A stretch of 64,000 nt of DNA from Pedobacter sp. KBW06 (GTDB lineage: Bacteria; Bacteroidota; Bacteroidia; Sphingobacteriales; Sphingobacteriaceae). The translations under genes and the position numbers were made by a program. Shown piece after piece: positions 17,519-26,124 of the stretch. Under the pieces are notes generated by a model. The model saw only the letters and a list, made by a program, of their open reading frames with translations. It ran no database searches and had not been told where the DNA came from. Every line of letters begins with the position of its first letter. Positions within the stretch are counted from its first letter, which is position 1. The stretch is from the NCBI RefSeq assembly GCF_003852525.1, contig NZ_QAJL01000003.1, positions 1,580,061-1,644,060 on the forward strand, given 5' to 3'.

Positions 17519-18016
17519 TTAGCCAGAGGTCCTGCTCCGGTAAACCAATGCGGCAATCACCAGCATCACCGTCAAAACCGAAGCGACCGTACGAATGCGG
17601 TGAAACCTGTTCCATGGGATCTCAAATTTTTCTCTTTGTATGGCCATATCTTTGGCAGAAGCTGATGATAAGTTGAACCGGTCGAGGGCCTCATTTAGGG
17701 GCACATTCCCAAACATGGTTAACCCGAATACAGCGATCGTATAAACAAATGTTGTGGCCAGCAATAACCAAAAGCTATCCGTTATCCCTACCCTGAACTC
17801 AAGCCAGGTACTCAGCGGCAGGAGCAACAGTGTTCCCATAAAACTGCTCAGAAACAAAAGGTTTTGTATTTCCTTATTGATAGACTGCATGGCGGCCAAA
17901 TAGCCTCCATCAGACAGCCTGGCCAAACCTGGATTTACTGCACAGGAAAAGGCATAGAAAAACCCTCCCGTGAGGGCGGTTAATGTTGCGGTCAGGAGGA
18001 ATATTAAATCAGCCAT
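17519..18016 (-). CDS. DUF1772 family membrane protein
   Basis: A 165-residue integral membrane protein with four hydrophobic segments (about 2-25, 52-70, 82-103, 143-160). The N-terminal GGFFYAFSCAVNPGLARL and the central FGNVPLNEALDRF are marks of the DUF1772/anthrone-oxygenase-like family. In most bacteria its function is unknown. It is separate from its neighbours and shares a terminator region with ccsBA. Confidence 0.85.
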   Translation of the reverse strand: MADLIFLLTATLTALTGGFFYAFSCAVNPGLARLSDGGYLAAMQSINKEIQNLLFLSSFMGTLLLLPLSTWLEFRVGITDSFWLLLATTFVYTIAVFGLTMFGNVPLNEALDRFNLSSASAKDMAIQREKFEIPWNRFHRIRTVASVLTVMLVIAALVYRSRTSG

Positions 18017-18096
18017 TTCATTTTATCTTTAACTGAAGTTAATCATCTTCCTGAAGATAAAATAGAACAAAACCGACCAAGGGCAAATTGCCTCGA

Positions 18097-18393
18097 CTAC
18101 TTAGTCTGCACTTTCTCGTATTTGTAAGCGAACATTCGTCCACTCGCCCTGTAAATACTATCCTTTTGTTTGTTCTTCTGACTTTCTGTTAAAGCAACGA
18201 AATCAGTGCTTACGTAGACGGAATTAGGGGCAATCACCATATCTGTAGAACCCACCAGTGCAGGTCCTTCCTTTGTAATTGCGCCCCGGTAAAGGTCACG
18301 TTTCCAGTTATAAACGGTATTATCGTCTGAACTATCCTTTTTACATCCCCATGCAAAAACAACCAGTCCTGCCATTAAAAAAGTCCATCTCAT
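18097..18393 (-). CDS. Small hypothetical lipoprotein
   Basis: With the ATG at 18393 this is a 98-residue lipoprotein: charged start MRW, hydrophobic core and lipobox FAWGC with acylated Cys at about residue 17, followed by KKDSSDD, a typical Bacteroidota export-tethering stretch (acidic after Cys). An upstream start at 18456 would bury the signal peptide. The mature part (PNSVYVSTDFVALTESQKNKQ) is a short helical domain with no recognised family. Function unknown. Confidence 0.72.
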   Translation of the reverse strand: MRWTFLMAGLVVFAWGCKKDSSDDNTVYNWKRDLYRGAITKEGPALVGSTDMVIAPNSVYVSTDFVALTESQKNKQKDSIYRASGRMFAYKYEKVQTK

Positions 18394-18543
18394 TTGTTTC
18401 CTGTTTTTAATTGTAAAATGGAACCTTGTCAGGTTCATATTGTATGTGTTTCCCAAAAATATTCGGGAATAACTAAAAAACAGAATTTCCAGGATTGATT
18501 TAACATACTTTAACAGGAGCTCAGGACCGGGTAGTTAAAACCA

Positions 18544-18981
18544 TCAGTTCCTTTCTGCCAGTTCTTTCAACTTCGCATTCATTTCCATAAACCCTCTCCT
18601 GGTATTGTTGTCCAGCTGTTTGGCGAAAAGTGAAACCAGGATCCCTTTGAAATGCTCGCTTTGAATCAAAGTCGTGGTTCCATTTCCATGGTCAATCAAC
18701 TCAAATTTATGCTCTCCATCGAAAAGCCCGGAGAACAGCAAATTCCCAATCCACCGAAATTCCTTATTGGCTTCGAATGCCAGAACCCTTGGTTTAAAAG
18801 TCATGCTTTTTGCTTCCGGTGGCTCAATCCTTACCACCAGCCGATTACCAACAGTACCATCGCCCTTAATTGACTTGATAAAAGGGTTCCAGTCCGGGTA
18901 CTGATCAAATGCAGTTAAGATTGCCCATACACTTTCCGGCCTTGCATTGATTAAGATTTCTGTTTTAATTTCCTTTGTCAT
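18544..18981 (-). CDS. SRPBCC family protein
   Basis: A 145-residue cytosolic START/Bet v1-like protein (polyketide cyclase 2 group). It opens with KTEILINARPESVWAILTAFDQYPDWNPFIKSI and ends with the long C-terminal helix RRGFMEMNAKLKELAERN that closes the ligand pocket. Such proteins bind hydrophobic ligands; the ligand here is unknown. It is followed at 19097 by a Crp/Fnr gene on the same strand, 115 bases upstream in transcription order, so they might be cotranscribed. Confidence 0.85.
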   Translation of the reverse strand: MTKEIKTEILINARPESVWAILTAFDQYPDWNPFIKSIKGDGTVGNRLVVRIEPPEAKSMTFKPRVLAFEANKEFRWIGNLLFSGLFDGEHKFELIDHGNGTTTLIQSEHFKGILVSLFAKQLDNNTRRGFMEMNAKLKELAERN

Positions 18982-19096
18982 CTTTAGAATTTCATAAAGT
19001 AAACTGTTGGCAAACAGGAGCTGAATTTCCTGCGCTGCGAACAGGACAAAGGTCAGCAGGAAGCATCAGCTTCCACTTGACAAAAATCAAGAACAT

Positions 19097-19660
19097 TTAT
19101 TTTTTCCTGATCCGGCTCAGTGTTTCCGGTGTCATCCCCAGCATAGAAGCAATGTATTGCAATGGAACCTCATTAAAAAGACTTTTATTCTGCTCAAAAA
19201 ACAGCGCATACCTTTCTTCGGCAGTCATAGAAAGATGGGTAAAAATCCGGTCCTCTATAGTGATAAAACACCGGGCAATGAACAATTTTTCCAGTTCATG
19301 CCATTTGGGCATCAAAACCCCGATCTTTTTGTAATCTTCTCTTTTTATGGTAAACAACACGGTATCTGTCAATGCCTGAATTGTCCAGCGGGCAGGCTTT
19401 TCAAAGATGAATCCGGAGAGGTCAGTTATGAAAGATCCTTTCGTAGAAATCCATTGCGTCACCTCCTTATTTGCCGTCTCTACAAAAACCCTTAAAATAC
19501 CGGTTTGTATAAAGCTTAACCTATCGGCAGCTTTCCCGGTCAACAGAAAATAATCGCCCTTTTTTATCATTTCCGGTTTGAACAAAGAACTGATCTCTGC
19601 CAGTTCCCCTGCTTCCGCCACGCCGAAATAAGAATTTACATACTGTTCAAGCTCTGTCAT
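19097..19660 (-). CDS. Crp/Fnr family transcriptional regulator
   Basis: A 187-residue regulator: cyclic-nucleotide-binding-like beta roll (KKGDYFLLTGKAADRLSFIQTGILRVF, about 34-60), dimer helix around 110-125, and a short C-terminal helix-turn-helix (VPLQYIASMLGMTPETLSRIRKK). No cysteines for an iron-sulphur cluster appear at the FNR positions. Compact proteins of this type are very common as single genes in Pedobacter relatives. The targets are unknown; the SRPBCC gene beside it is a candidate. Confidence 0.9.
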   Translation of the reverse strand: MTELEQYVNSYFGVAEAGELAEISSLFKPEMIKKGDYFLLTGKAADRLSFIQTGILRVFVETANKEVTQWISTKGSFITDLSGFIFEKPARWTIQALTDTVLFTIKREDYKKIGVLMPKWHELEKLFIARCFITIEDRIFTHLSMTAEERYALFFEQNKSLFNEVPLQYIASMLGMTPETLSRIRKK

Positions 19661-19808
19661 AATTATCGTCTGTCAATGGGTTAGATCCAGGGTTCATAAA
19701 ATACAAATATATCCCTGCGAAAAAGGATCAGCAAATATCTCTATAGAAACAGCGCTTTTAATTTTTGTATTATTGCGGCAATAAAAAAGAAACCAAAGGA
19801 CACCAATT

Positions 19809-22280
19809 ATGAAAACCTGGCTACAAAGAAACTACCTTCACCTGCTCATTCTTTTCCTTTTTCTCGCCATCAGTTTGATCTACCTCAGCCCTGTACTACA
19901 AGATAAAGTCCTTTATCAGGGAGATGTGATAGAAGCGCAAGCCATGTCAAAAGAGATCATGGAGGTAAAAGCGGAGACTGGTAAAGGGCCGTTATGGACC
20001 AACTCCATGTTTGGTGGAATGCCTGCTTTCCAGATCTGGGTTCAATACCCATCCAATGTCAGCAGTTATGTGGTTAACTTTTTCAAAACCGTCTTCCCGA
20101 ATCCGGTAGACACGGTCTTTTTGTATTTAGCAGGTGCTTATCTCCTATTTTCTGTTTTAGGCCTCAGGCCCTGGCTCGCCGCAGGAGCGGCAATTGCCTT
20201 TGCATTCTCTTCCTTTAACTTCATCCTGATTCAGGCCGGGCATGCGAACCAGGCATTTGCCATCGCTTTTTTTGCACCCATCCTTGCCGGAATCATCCTC
20301 ACATTAAGAGGAAAACATTTGCTTGGCGCATCCCTGACTGCCCTTTTCCTGGCTGTAGAAATCAGGGCAAATCACATCCAGATGACTTACTACCTCTTCA
20401 TCGCCATACTGATCCTGATCGGCTTTGAACTCTATCATGCCATTCAGTCAAAAACTACGCAAAGCTTTTTCAAATCCATTTCCTATCTGGCAGCCGCAGC
20501 AATTGTTGCCATCGGGGTAAATGCAGGAACCTTATGGACTACCTACGAATATGGAAAAGAATCTATCCGTGGAAAAGCCAACCTCAGCAAAGCAAATCAG
20601 CCCATACAAGATGGTCTTGATAAAGAATATGCCTATTACTGGAGTCAGGGTGTAGGGGAAATGATCACTTTTCTGATTCCGGATGCCTATGGTGGTTCCA
20701 CCTCCACACAACTTCCCGTTAAAGGATCTGAAGTTGTAAAAACCCTGATCAAAAACGGACAGCCTGAAGATCGTGCTGAAGATTTTGTCAAGCAACTGCC
20801 CAGCTATTGGGGGGAGAAATCTACCACTTCCGGACCATGGTACATTGGTGCCATCGTCTGCTTTTTAGGTGTTTTCGGTCTGTTCATGCTGAACGACAGA
20901 ATGAAATGGTGGGTTTTATCCGCTTCCTTTCTGTTTATGTTTTTATCTTTTGGCAAGCATTTTCCACTGATTTCCGATCTGTTCTTCGACTATGTCCCGC
21001 TTTACAATAAATTCCGTTCGGTAGAGTTTACCCTGATCATTCCCTGTCTGCTGATCCCTATCCTGGGTTTCCTGGCTGTAAAAAAAGCGACTGAGGGAGA
21101 GGAAGAGCTGCAAAAGACACAAAAAAACCTATTGAAATCTATCTATATCGTGGCTGGCTTTTTAGTCTTGTTCCTGCTCATCCCCACCCTTTTTTTTAGC
21201 TTTAGTTCTTCTGCTCATCCACAGCTCATTCAAAAGCTCAACGAGATCACCGGCAGTCCGGCCTTTGCAAATGAAATAGGAAATGCACTGATCAAAGACC
21301 GCATTTCAGTAGCCAGGGCAGATGCCTTCAGGTCCCTTGCTTTTGTATTGATTGCAGCTGGATTAATCTGGTTAATTTTAAAAAAGAAAATCAGTCAGCA
21401 GATTGGTTTTATGGTCCTTACCCTGATCATCCTCATTGATGTCTGGGGAATTGATAAAAGGTACCTGAACGACCGCAGTTTCATCGATGCAGACCTGATG
21501 GCTTCACACTTTGACCCGAGGTCTGTAGACAAACTGATCAAAACCGATAAGAGTTTAGATTACCGGGTGTTTGACCTTTCCCGTGGCAATCCGCTTGGCG
21601 ATGCGACACCTTCAATTTTTCATAAATCCATCGCCGGCCGTCATTCTGCCAGACTCCAGCGATATCAGGAAATGCTGGACAGGCAATTCAACAAAACCAT
21701 AAATGAGCCGATCCTGGATATGCTCAACACGAAGTACCTGATTGTTCCAGACACGGCAAGGGGCATCTCAGAAAAAGCCATCCAAAGGCCTACTGCCAGT
21801 GGCAATGCCTGGTTTGTTCCTCAGGTAAATTTTGTCAAAAATGCAGAAGAGGAAATGGACGCAATCAGTAATTTCGATCCTAAGAAAGATGCTTTTATTC
21901 ATCAGGACTTTCAACCGCAGGTTGACCAGCAAAAGCCGGGCTTCGATCCGCAGTCCGAAATCAAACTGATCAGTTACCATCCGGACAATTTAGTATACCG
22001 CTACCAAACCGATAAAGCGGCGATGGCCATCTTTGCAGAGATCTGGTACAGCAAAGGCTGGAAAGCTTATGTGGATCAACAGGAAATCCCCTACTTTAGG
22101 GCGAATTATATTTTAAGGGCAGCGGTATTGCCCGCAGGAAAACATGAACTGGTCTTTAAATTCGAACCAAAATCTTACTATTGGGGGGAACGGATTTCCC
22201 TGCTTTCCTCTATCCTGCTGGTCGGCTCCTTAATTACTGCACTTGTACTTAATATCATCAGGCCAAAACCATTGGCCTGA
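19809..22280 (+). CDS. YfhO-like membrane protein
   Basis: An 823-residue integral membrane protein with about 12 hydrophobic helices, an N-terminal block typical of the YfhO family (DVIEAQAMSKEIMEVKAETG then LWTNSMFGGMPAFQIW), a helical core to about residue 570, a soluble extracytoplasmic domain and one last helix (LLSSILLVGSLITALVLNII). YfhO proteins have a GT-C-like glycosyltransferase architecture and are linked to lipoteichoic-acid glycosylation in Firmicutes; in Bacteroidota the product is unknown. The gene is monocistronic. Confidence 0.92.
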   Translation: MKTWLQRNYLHLLILFLFLAISLIYLSPVLQDKVLYQGDVIEAQAMSKEIMEVKAETGKGPLWTNSMFGGMPAFQIWVQYPSNVSSYVVNFFKTVFPNPVDTVFLYLAGAYLLFSVLGLRPWLAAGAAIAFAFSSFNFILIQAGHANQAFAIAFFAPILAGIILTLRGKHLLGASLTALFLAVEIRANHIQMTYYLFIAILILIGFELYHAIQSKTTQSFFKSISYLAAAAIVAIGVNAGTLWTTYEYGKESIRGKANLSKANQPIQDGLDKEYAYYWSQGVGEMITFLIPDAYGGSTSTQLPVKGSEVVKTLIKNGQPEDRAEDFVKQLPSYWGEKSTTSGPWYIGAIVCFLGVFGLFMLNDRMKWWVLSASFLFMFLSFGKHFPLISDLFFDYVPLYNKFRSVEFTLIIPCLLIPILGFLAVKKATEGEEELQKTQKNLLKSIYIVAGFLVLFLLIPTLFFSFSSSAHPQLIQKLNEITGSPAFANEIGNALIKDRISVARADAFRSLAFVLIAAGLIWLILKKKISQQIGFMVLTLIILIDVWGIDKRYLNDRSFIDADLMASHFDPRSVDKLIKTDKSLDYRVFDLSRGNPLGDATPSIFHKSIAGRHSARLQRYQEMLDRQFNKTINEPILDMLNTKYLIVPDTARGISEKAIQRPTASGNAWFVPQVNFVKNAEEEMDAISNFDPKKDAFIHQDFQPQVDQQKPGFDPQSEIKLISYHPDNLVYRYQTDKAAMAIFAEIWYSKGWKAYVDQQEIPYFRANYILRAAVLPAGKHELVFKFEPKSYYWGERISLLSSILLVGSLITALVLNIIRPKPLA

Positions 22281-22530
22281 AAAAATTCAGGGGGCAATAC
22301 CACCGCATAGGGAAAGCGCATCCCTGCATTGCATTTCTTTAAAACAAGGGGTGGTAGTCAATGACAGGTTTTATGCGAATACCAGCTGAGCATGCAGTCA
22401 AGAAGGCATCAGCATATTTTAAGCAGGATGTGCGTTTATGTACACCCGAACTGTCCGTTTCCGAACAGGCAAATTGCAATAAACGGCTTTAAGAGCAAAT
22501 AGATTAAGTTATTAAACCAGAAAACAAAGA

Positions 22531-22546
22531 TGGCATACAATTCGCA
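22531..22546 (+). promoter_or_regulatory. Candidate sigma-54 promoter (-24/-12)
   Basis: TGGCATACAATTCGCA has the invariant GG and GC of sigma-54 promoters at exact 10-base spacing, with two mismatches to TGGCAC-N5-TTGCW elsewhere. Transcription would start about 12 bases further, some 10-15 bases before the permease ATG at 22570. No TAnnTTTG element was noticed here. The 289-base gap before this gene otherwise holds no open frame I could support. Confidence 0.6.
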
Positions 22547-22569
22547 AAACCCAGAAAAAAAGACACCAC

Positions 22570-24945
22570 ATGTTCAGAATAAACTTAAAAATTGCATTAA
22601 GAAACCTTTGGAGAAGTAAGGGATTTACTTTAATAAACGTAGGCGGCCTGGCCGTTGGGCTGGCCTGCGCCCTGATGTTACTGCTATATGTGGGCTATGA
22701 ATGGAGTTACGACAAACAGTTTGCGGATGTCGACAGAACCTATTTCACCAGGCTTAACCTAAAAATCAACGGAAAACTCAATACCACAGTAGCCACCCCC
22801 AATAAACTTGCAGCCACTGCTCTACAGACCATCCCCGGCATTGAAAACGCCGCCAGGATTGCAATGGCAACGCCAGACAAGCTCTTTAGCCATAAGCAAA
22901 ACAATTTCAAATTGAAAGGGCTTACCGTTGATCCTGCTTTTTTAAAAATATTTGACTATCAGTTTATTTATGGAGATGCGAATTCTGCTTTAAAAGATCC
23001 AAATTCCATCCTCCTGACCTCTTCAACGGCAAAAAGGCTTTTTGGAAATGAGAATCCTATCGGACAAAGCGTGATGTGGGATAATCGTAAACCATTAAAA
23101 GTTGCAGCAGTTATCAAAGACCTTCCAAAAAATCAAAGTATTCAGTTTGACATCCTTCAAACCTGGGCCCTTTTTGAGCAGGAAAACCCTTCGGAAAAAG
23201 AAAATGGATGGGGAAGCATCACCTGTATCACCATTATCAAACTAAAGGACAAAAAGACTTTTGCCGCTGCAGATGCTGCGGTAAGAAAACTGATTTACTC
23301 AAAGGACAAAGAGACAGACCTTGAAGCCTTTCTCTTTCCCTATTCCAAATACCATCTTTACGATGAATTCGAGAATGGAAAAGCAACGGGCGGAAGAATA
23401 GACCAGGTTAAACTCTTTGCTTTTCTTGCCTTTTGTGTATTACTGATTGCCAGCATCAATTACATGAACCTCTCTACTGCCCGTTCTGAAAAACGTGCCC
23501 GTGAAGTGGGAATCCGCAAAGCGATGGGCTCCTCAAGGTTCAACCTGATGGGACAGTTTATCCTGGAATCCCTGCTTTTGTCTTTCGCAGCCATGCTGAT
23601 CGCTTTTGTACTTTTAGAAATTTTCCTTCCTTATTTCAACAACCTGCTGAACATACAGATTCAGATCAATTACCATTCCTATCTGTTCTGGGCTACATTG
23701 GTTGCCATGGTTTCGATTACCGGACTTCTTGCAGGCAGCTATCCTGCTTTCTATTTATCTTCTTTCAGTCCGACAAAAGTTTTGAAGGGTTCTAAAGGAA
23801 ACGGAGGATCTTCCATGTCGATCCGGAAAGTCCTGGTGATCGTACAGTTTAGCCTTTCGGTCTGCATGATCATCTGTGCAATTGTCATCTATACCCAGAT
23901 CCAGTTCATGAAAAACAAACCACTTGGATTTGAGCGTGATAGCTTAGCACAAGTGGACATTGAAGGAGAATGGTCCAAACCAGGGAAGCTTGATCTTTTT
24001 AAAACAGAATTAAAGAAAGCCGGCGCGATTGTATCCGCAACCGAATTTGCCTCTACTTTTACTGAAGGAGGAAGCATCACCGGAGCCATCAGCTGGCCTG
24101 GAAAAGCGGCGAACGACAATTCTGTCATCGATTACAGAAGTACAGGTTACGAATTCACCAGTACCATAGGCGGCGGACTTGTTGCCGGCAGGGACTTCAG
24201 CCCTGAATTTGTGGCAGATACCTCCACCTCTGTGATGCTCAATGAACAGGCGGTAAAAACAATGGGGCTTAAAAATCCGGTGGGTACACGCATTAACTGG
24301 GGAGATAGCCCGGCGCTAACGGTCATTGGCGTGGTAAAAGATTATTCCAATGAAGCTATCGGACGGAAACCAAAGCCCACCTTATTTTATTTTAACCCTG
24401 CAAAAAGCCAGATCTTGTTGTTGAGACTGAATCCTTCGCAACCCCTGAATAAATCTGCACAGCTCATCAGGACCATCAGCAACCGCCTGAACCCGGCATA
24501 CCCGGCAGAACTAAAATTCATTAGTCAGGGAATGGAAGAGCAACTCCGAAATGAGAAACTCCTCAGCGCCCTATCTAATATTTTCGGTGGATTTGCCATT
24601 CTGATCTCCTGCCTGGGGCTCTTAGGTCTTGCTTTATATATGGCCGAACAGCGAAACAAGGAAATCAGCATCAGAAAAGTACTTGGTGCCGATTTGAAAA
24701 ACATCCTGATCCTGCTGAATAAAGACTTTATCAAGCTCGTGATTTTCTCTAATATGATTGCCTTTCCCCTGGCCTATATCTTTGCAAAAAACTGGCTCAG
24801 TAAATATGACTACAAAATAGACATCGCCATCTGGCCTTTCCTCATTGCAGCGCTGCTCTCTCTCTTTATTTCAGTATTAACCGTGAGTTTGCAGACCTTC
24901 AAAGTAGCGAAAGCCAATGCGATAGATGCCTTAAAATACGAGTAA
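22570..24945 (+). CDS. MacB/FtsX-type ABC transporter permease
   Basis: A 791-residue permease with two FtsX-type halves: an N-terminal helix (WRSKGFTLINVGGLAVGLACALMLLLYVGY), a MacB-PCD periplasmic domain, three helices with the motif RSEKRAREVGIRKAMGSSR, a second periplasmic region (about 440-660) and three final helices with KEISIRKVLGA. Members form mechanotransmission exporters or signalling modules with a separate ATPase; no ATPase gene is adjacent. In Bacteroidota many such permeases are stand-alone, and the candidate sigma-54 promoter in front fits regulated expression. The stop overlaps by 15 bases with the convergent glycosyltransferase. Confidence 0.92.
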   Translation: MFRINLKIALRNLWRSKGFTLINVGGLAVGLACALMLLLYVGYEWSYDKQFADVDRTYFTRLNLKINGKLNTTVATPNKLAATALQTIPGIENAARIAMATPDKLFSHKQNNFKLKGLTVDPAFLKIFDYQFIYGDANSALKDPNSILLTSSTAKRLFGNENPIGQSVMWDNRKPLKVAAVIKDLPKNQSIQFDILQTWALFEQENPSEKENGWGSITCITIIKLKDKKTFAAADAAVRKLIYSKDKETDLEAFLFPYSKYHLYDEFENGKATGGRIDQVKLFAFLAFCVLLIASINYMNLSTARSEKRAREVGIRKAMGSSRFNLMGQFILESLLLSFAAMLIAFVLLEIFLPYFNNLLNIQIQINYHSYLFWATLVAMVSITGLLAGSYPAFYLSSFSPTKVLKGSKGNGGSSMSIRKVLVIVQFSLSVCMIICAIVIYTQIQFMKNKPLGFERDSLAQVDIEGEWSKPGKLDLFKTELKKAGAIVSATEFASTFTEGGSITGAISWPGKAANDNSVIDYRSTGYEFTSTIGGGLVAGRDFSPEFVADTSTSVMLNEQAVKTMGLKNPVGTRINWGDSPALTVIGVVKDYSNEAIGRKPKPTLFYFNPAKSQILLLRLNPSQPLNKSAQLIRTISNRLNPAYPAELKFISQGMEEQLRNEKLLSALSNIFGGFAILISCLGLLGLALYMAEQRNKEISIRKVLGADLKNILILLNKDFIKLVIFSNMIAFPLAYIFAKNWLSKYDYKIDIAIWPFLIAALLSLFISVLTVSLQTFKVAKANAIDALKYE

Positions 24946-25968
24946 TTCCGGAGCGGCTGAAGGGATCATCAGCTGCTCATTAAATTCATTTTCAAAGATC
25001 CCAAAAAATGAATTCTCGACCTCTTCTGCTTTCCATTGGTTATGCCAATGGTAAGCATAACATCCTGTAAAAAATTTCTTGTAAGAATCTATATCGAATT
25101 TATTGATAAACTTCCGGTCAAAAGGTTTGAAGAAGTCCGGGAAATCCTCAAGCGGACTGTTCTCCAGTCCTTCTCCCTGCCATACCGGGTCAAAAAAAGC
25201 ACAGGGAAAAACATATAAGTCTTTCAGCAGTGCATCCGAATAATTCAAAATTACCCAGGGCAAGACGGTATGTTTTGCGATGCTCTTATGCAGGATATAG
25301 GTAGAAATTAAACTCTGACGGTTCAGCCTCAGTAAAGCACTGTTGGCAAAAGGTTGTGATTCCCATGCATAGCAAAATTCCGAATCACGAAGACTCCCGA
25401 AATCTTTAAGGAACATCACGTCCAGATCAAAGTATACCCCGCCATATTTAAACAGCACTAAAAACCGGAATCCATCTGACCGTTTTGCTAAATTTTCGGA
25501 CTCCGTCACCAGGTTCTTGTTATTTTTCCATGGCGTCTCTTTCATTTCCAGAAACGGATCATAAGACCGGACTTCGATTAAAGGCAGAATTGCTTTTAAC
25601 AGCGGATTCTGCTCATGATTTTCAAATCCATTATCCTGATCAAGCCAAAGGATGACCCGGCACTTACTCAGGTCCTGGGTACACAGGAACGATTTGATAG
25701 AGAATGCCTGTTTGCGTCCTATAGCTCCAAACCAGTAGCAATGATAAATTGTCTTCTCTGCCTCTTTTTTCTGCGGCGTAAATCCTGAGGCATCCAGGTC
25801 AAATCCATTTTCAAGACTTGTCAGTGCATAATCGTTGTCTTTATAAAGCTGCAGCTCTTTAAGGTGTCGCCAGTTCTGAATACTTCCGCCTGTCTCTGGC
25901 ATAGATTCGTAATCGTTAGCGGGTTTATTTTTAAAGTTTCTTATAATTTTCTGTAGCTTTTTTAGCAT
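24931..25968 (-). CDS. Sugar-binding-DXD family glycosyltransferase
   Basis: A 345-residue cytoplasmic or membrane-associated glycosyltransferase resembling the Gly_transf_sug (GT32-like) group. The DXD-like site is in FKYGGVYFDLDVMFLKDF at about 172-189, with Asp-x-Asp coordinating the nucleotide-sugar metal. Upstream are KTIYHCYWFGAIGRKQAFSI and VILWLDQDNG, standard for the fold. The acceptor is unknown; relatives build capsular or lipopolysaccharide side chains. It is a lone gene, convergent with and overlapping the permease by 15 bases. Confidence 0.85.
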   Translation of the reverse strand: MLKKLQKIIRNFKNKPANDYESMPETGGSIQNWRHLKELQLYKDNDYALTSLENGFDLDASGFTPQKKEAEKTIYHCYWFGAIGRKQAFSIKSFLCTQDLSKCRVILWLDQDNGFENHEQNPLLKAILPLIEVRSYDPFLEMKETPWKNNKNLVTESENLAKRSDGFRFLVLFKYGGVYFDLDVMFLKDFGSLRDSEFCYAWESQPFANSALLRLNRQSLISTYILHKSIAKHTVLPWVILNYSDALLKDLYVFPCAFFDPVWQGEGLENSPLEDFPDFFKPFDRKFINKFDIDSYKKFFTGCYAYHWHNQWKAEEVENSFFGIFENEFNEQLMIPSAAPELLVF

Positions 25969-26124
25969 CTGGGAAGTATCGGCAGGTATTTAATGGGCCG
26001 CAAAACTAAGCTAATTTTAAAGAGCGCCGAATTAAGCGCCGAGTTTTTTTCATAAAAAGTCATATTTTTTCAAAAAACCCCAGGAAAGTACACCAAATAC
26101 CTATCTTGAGAAAAAAAATAAAGC

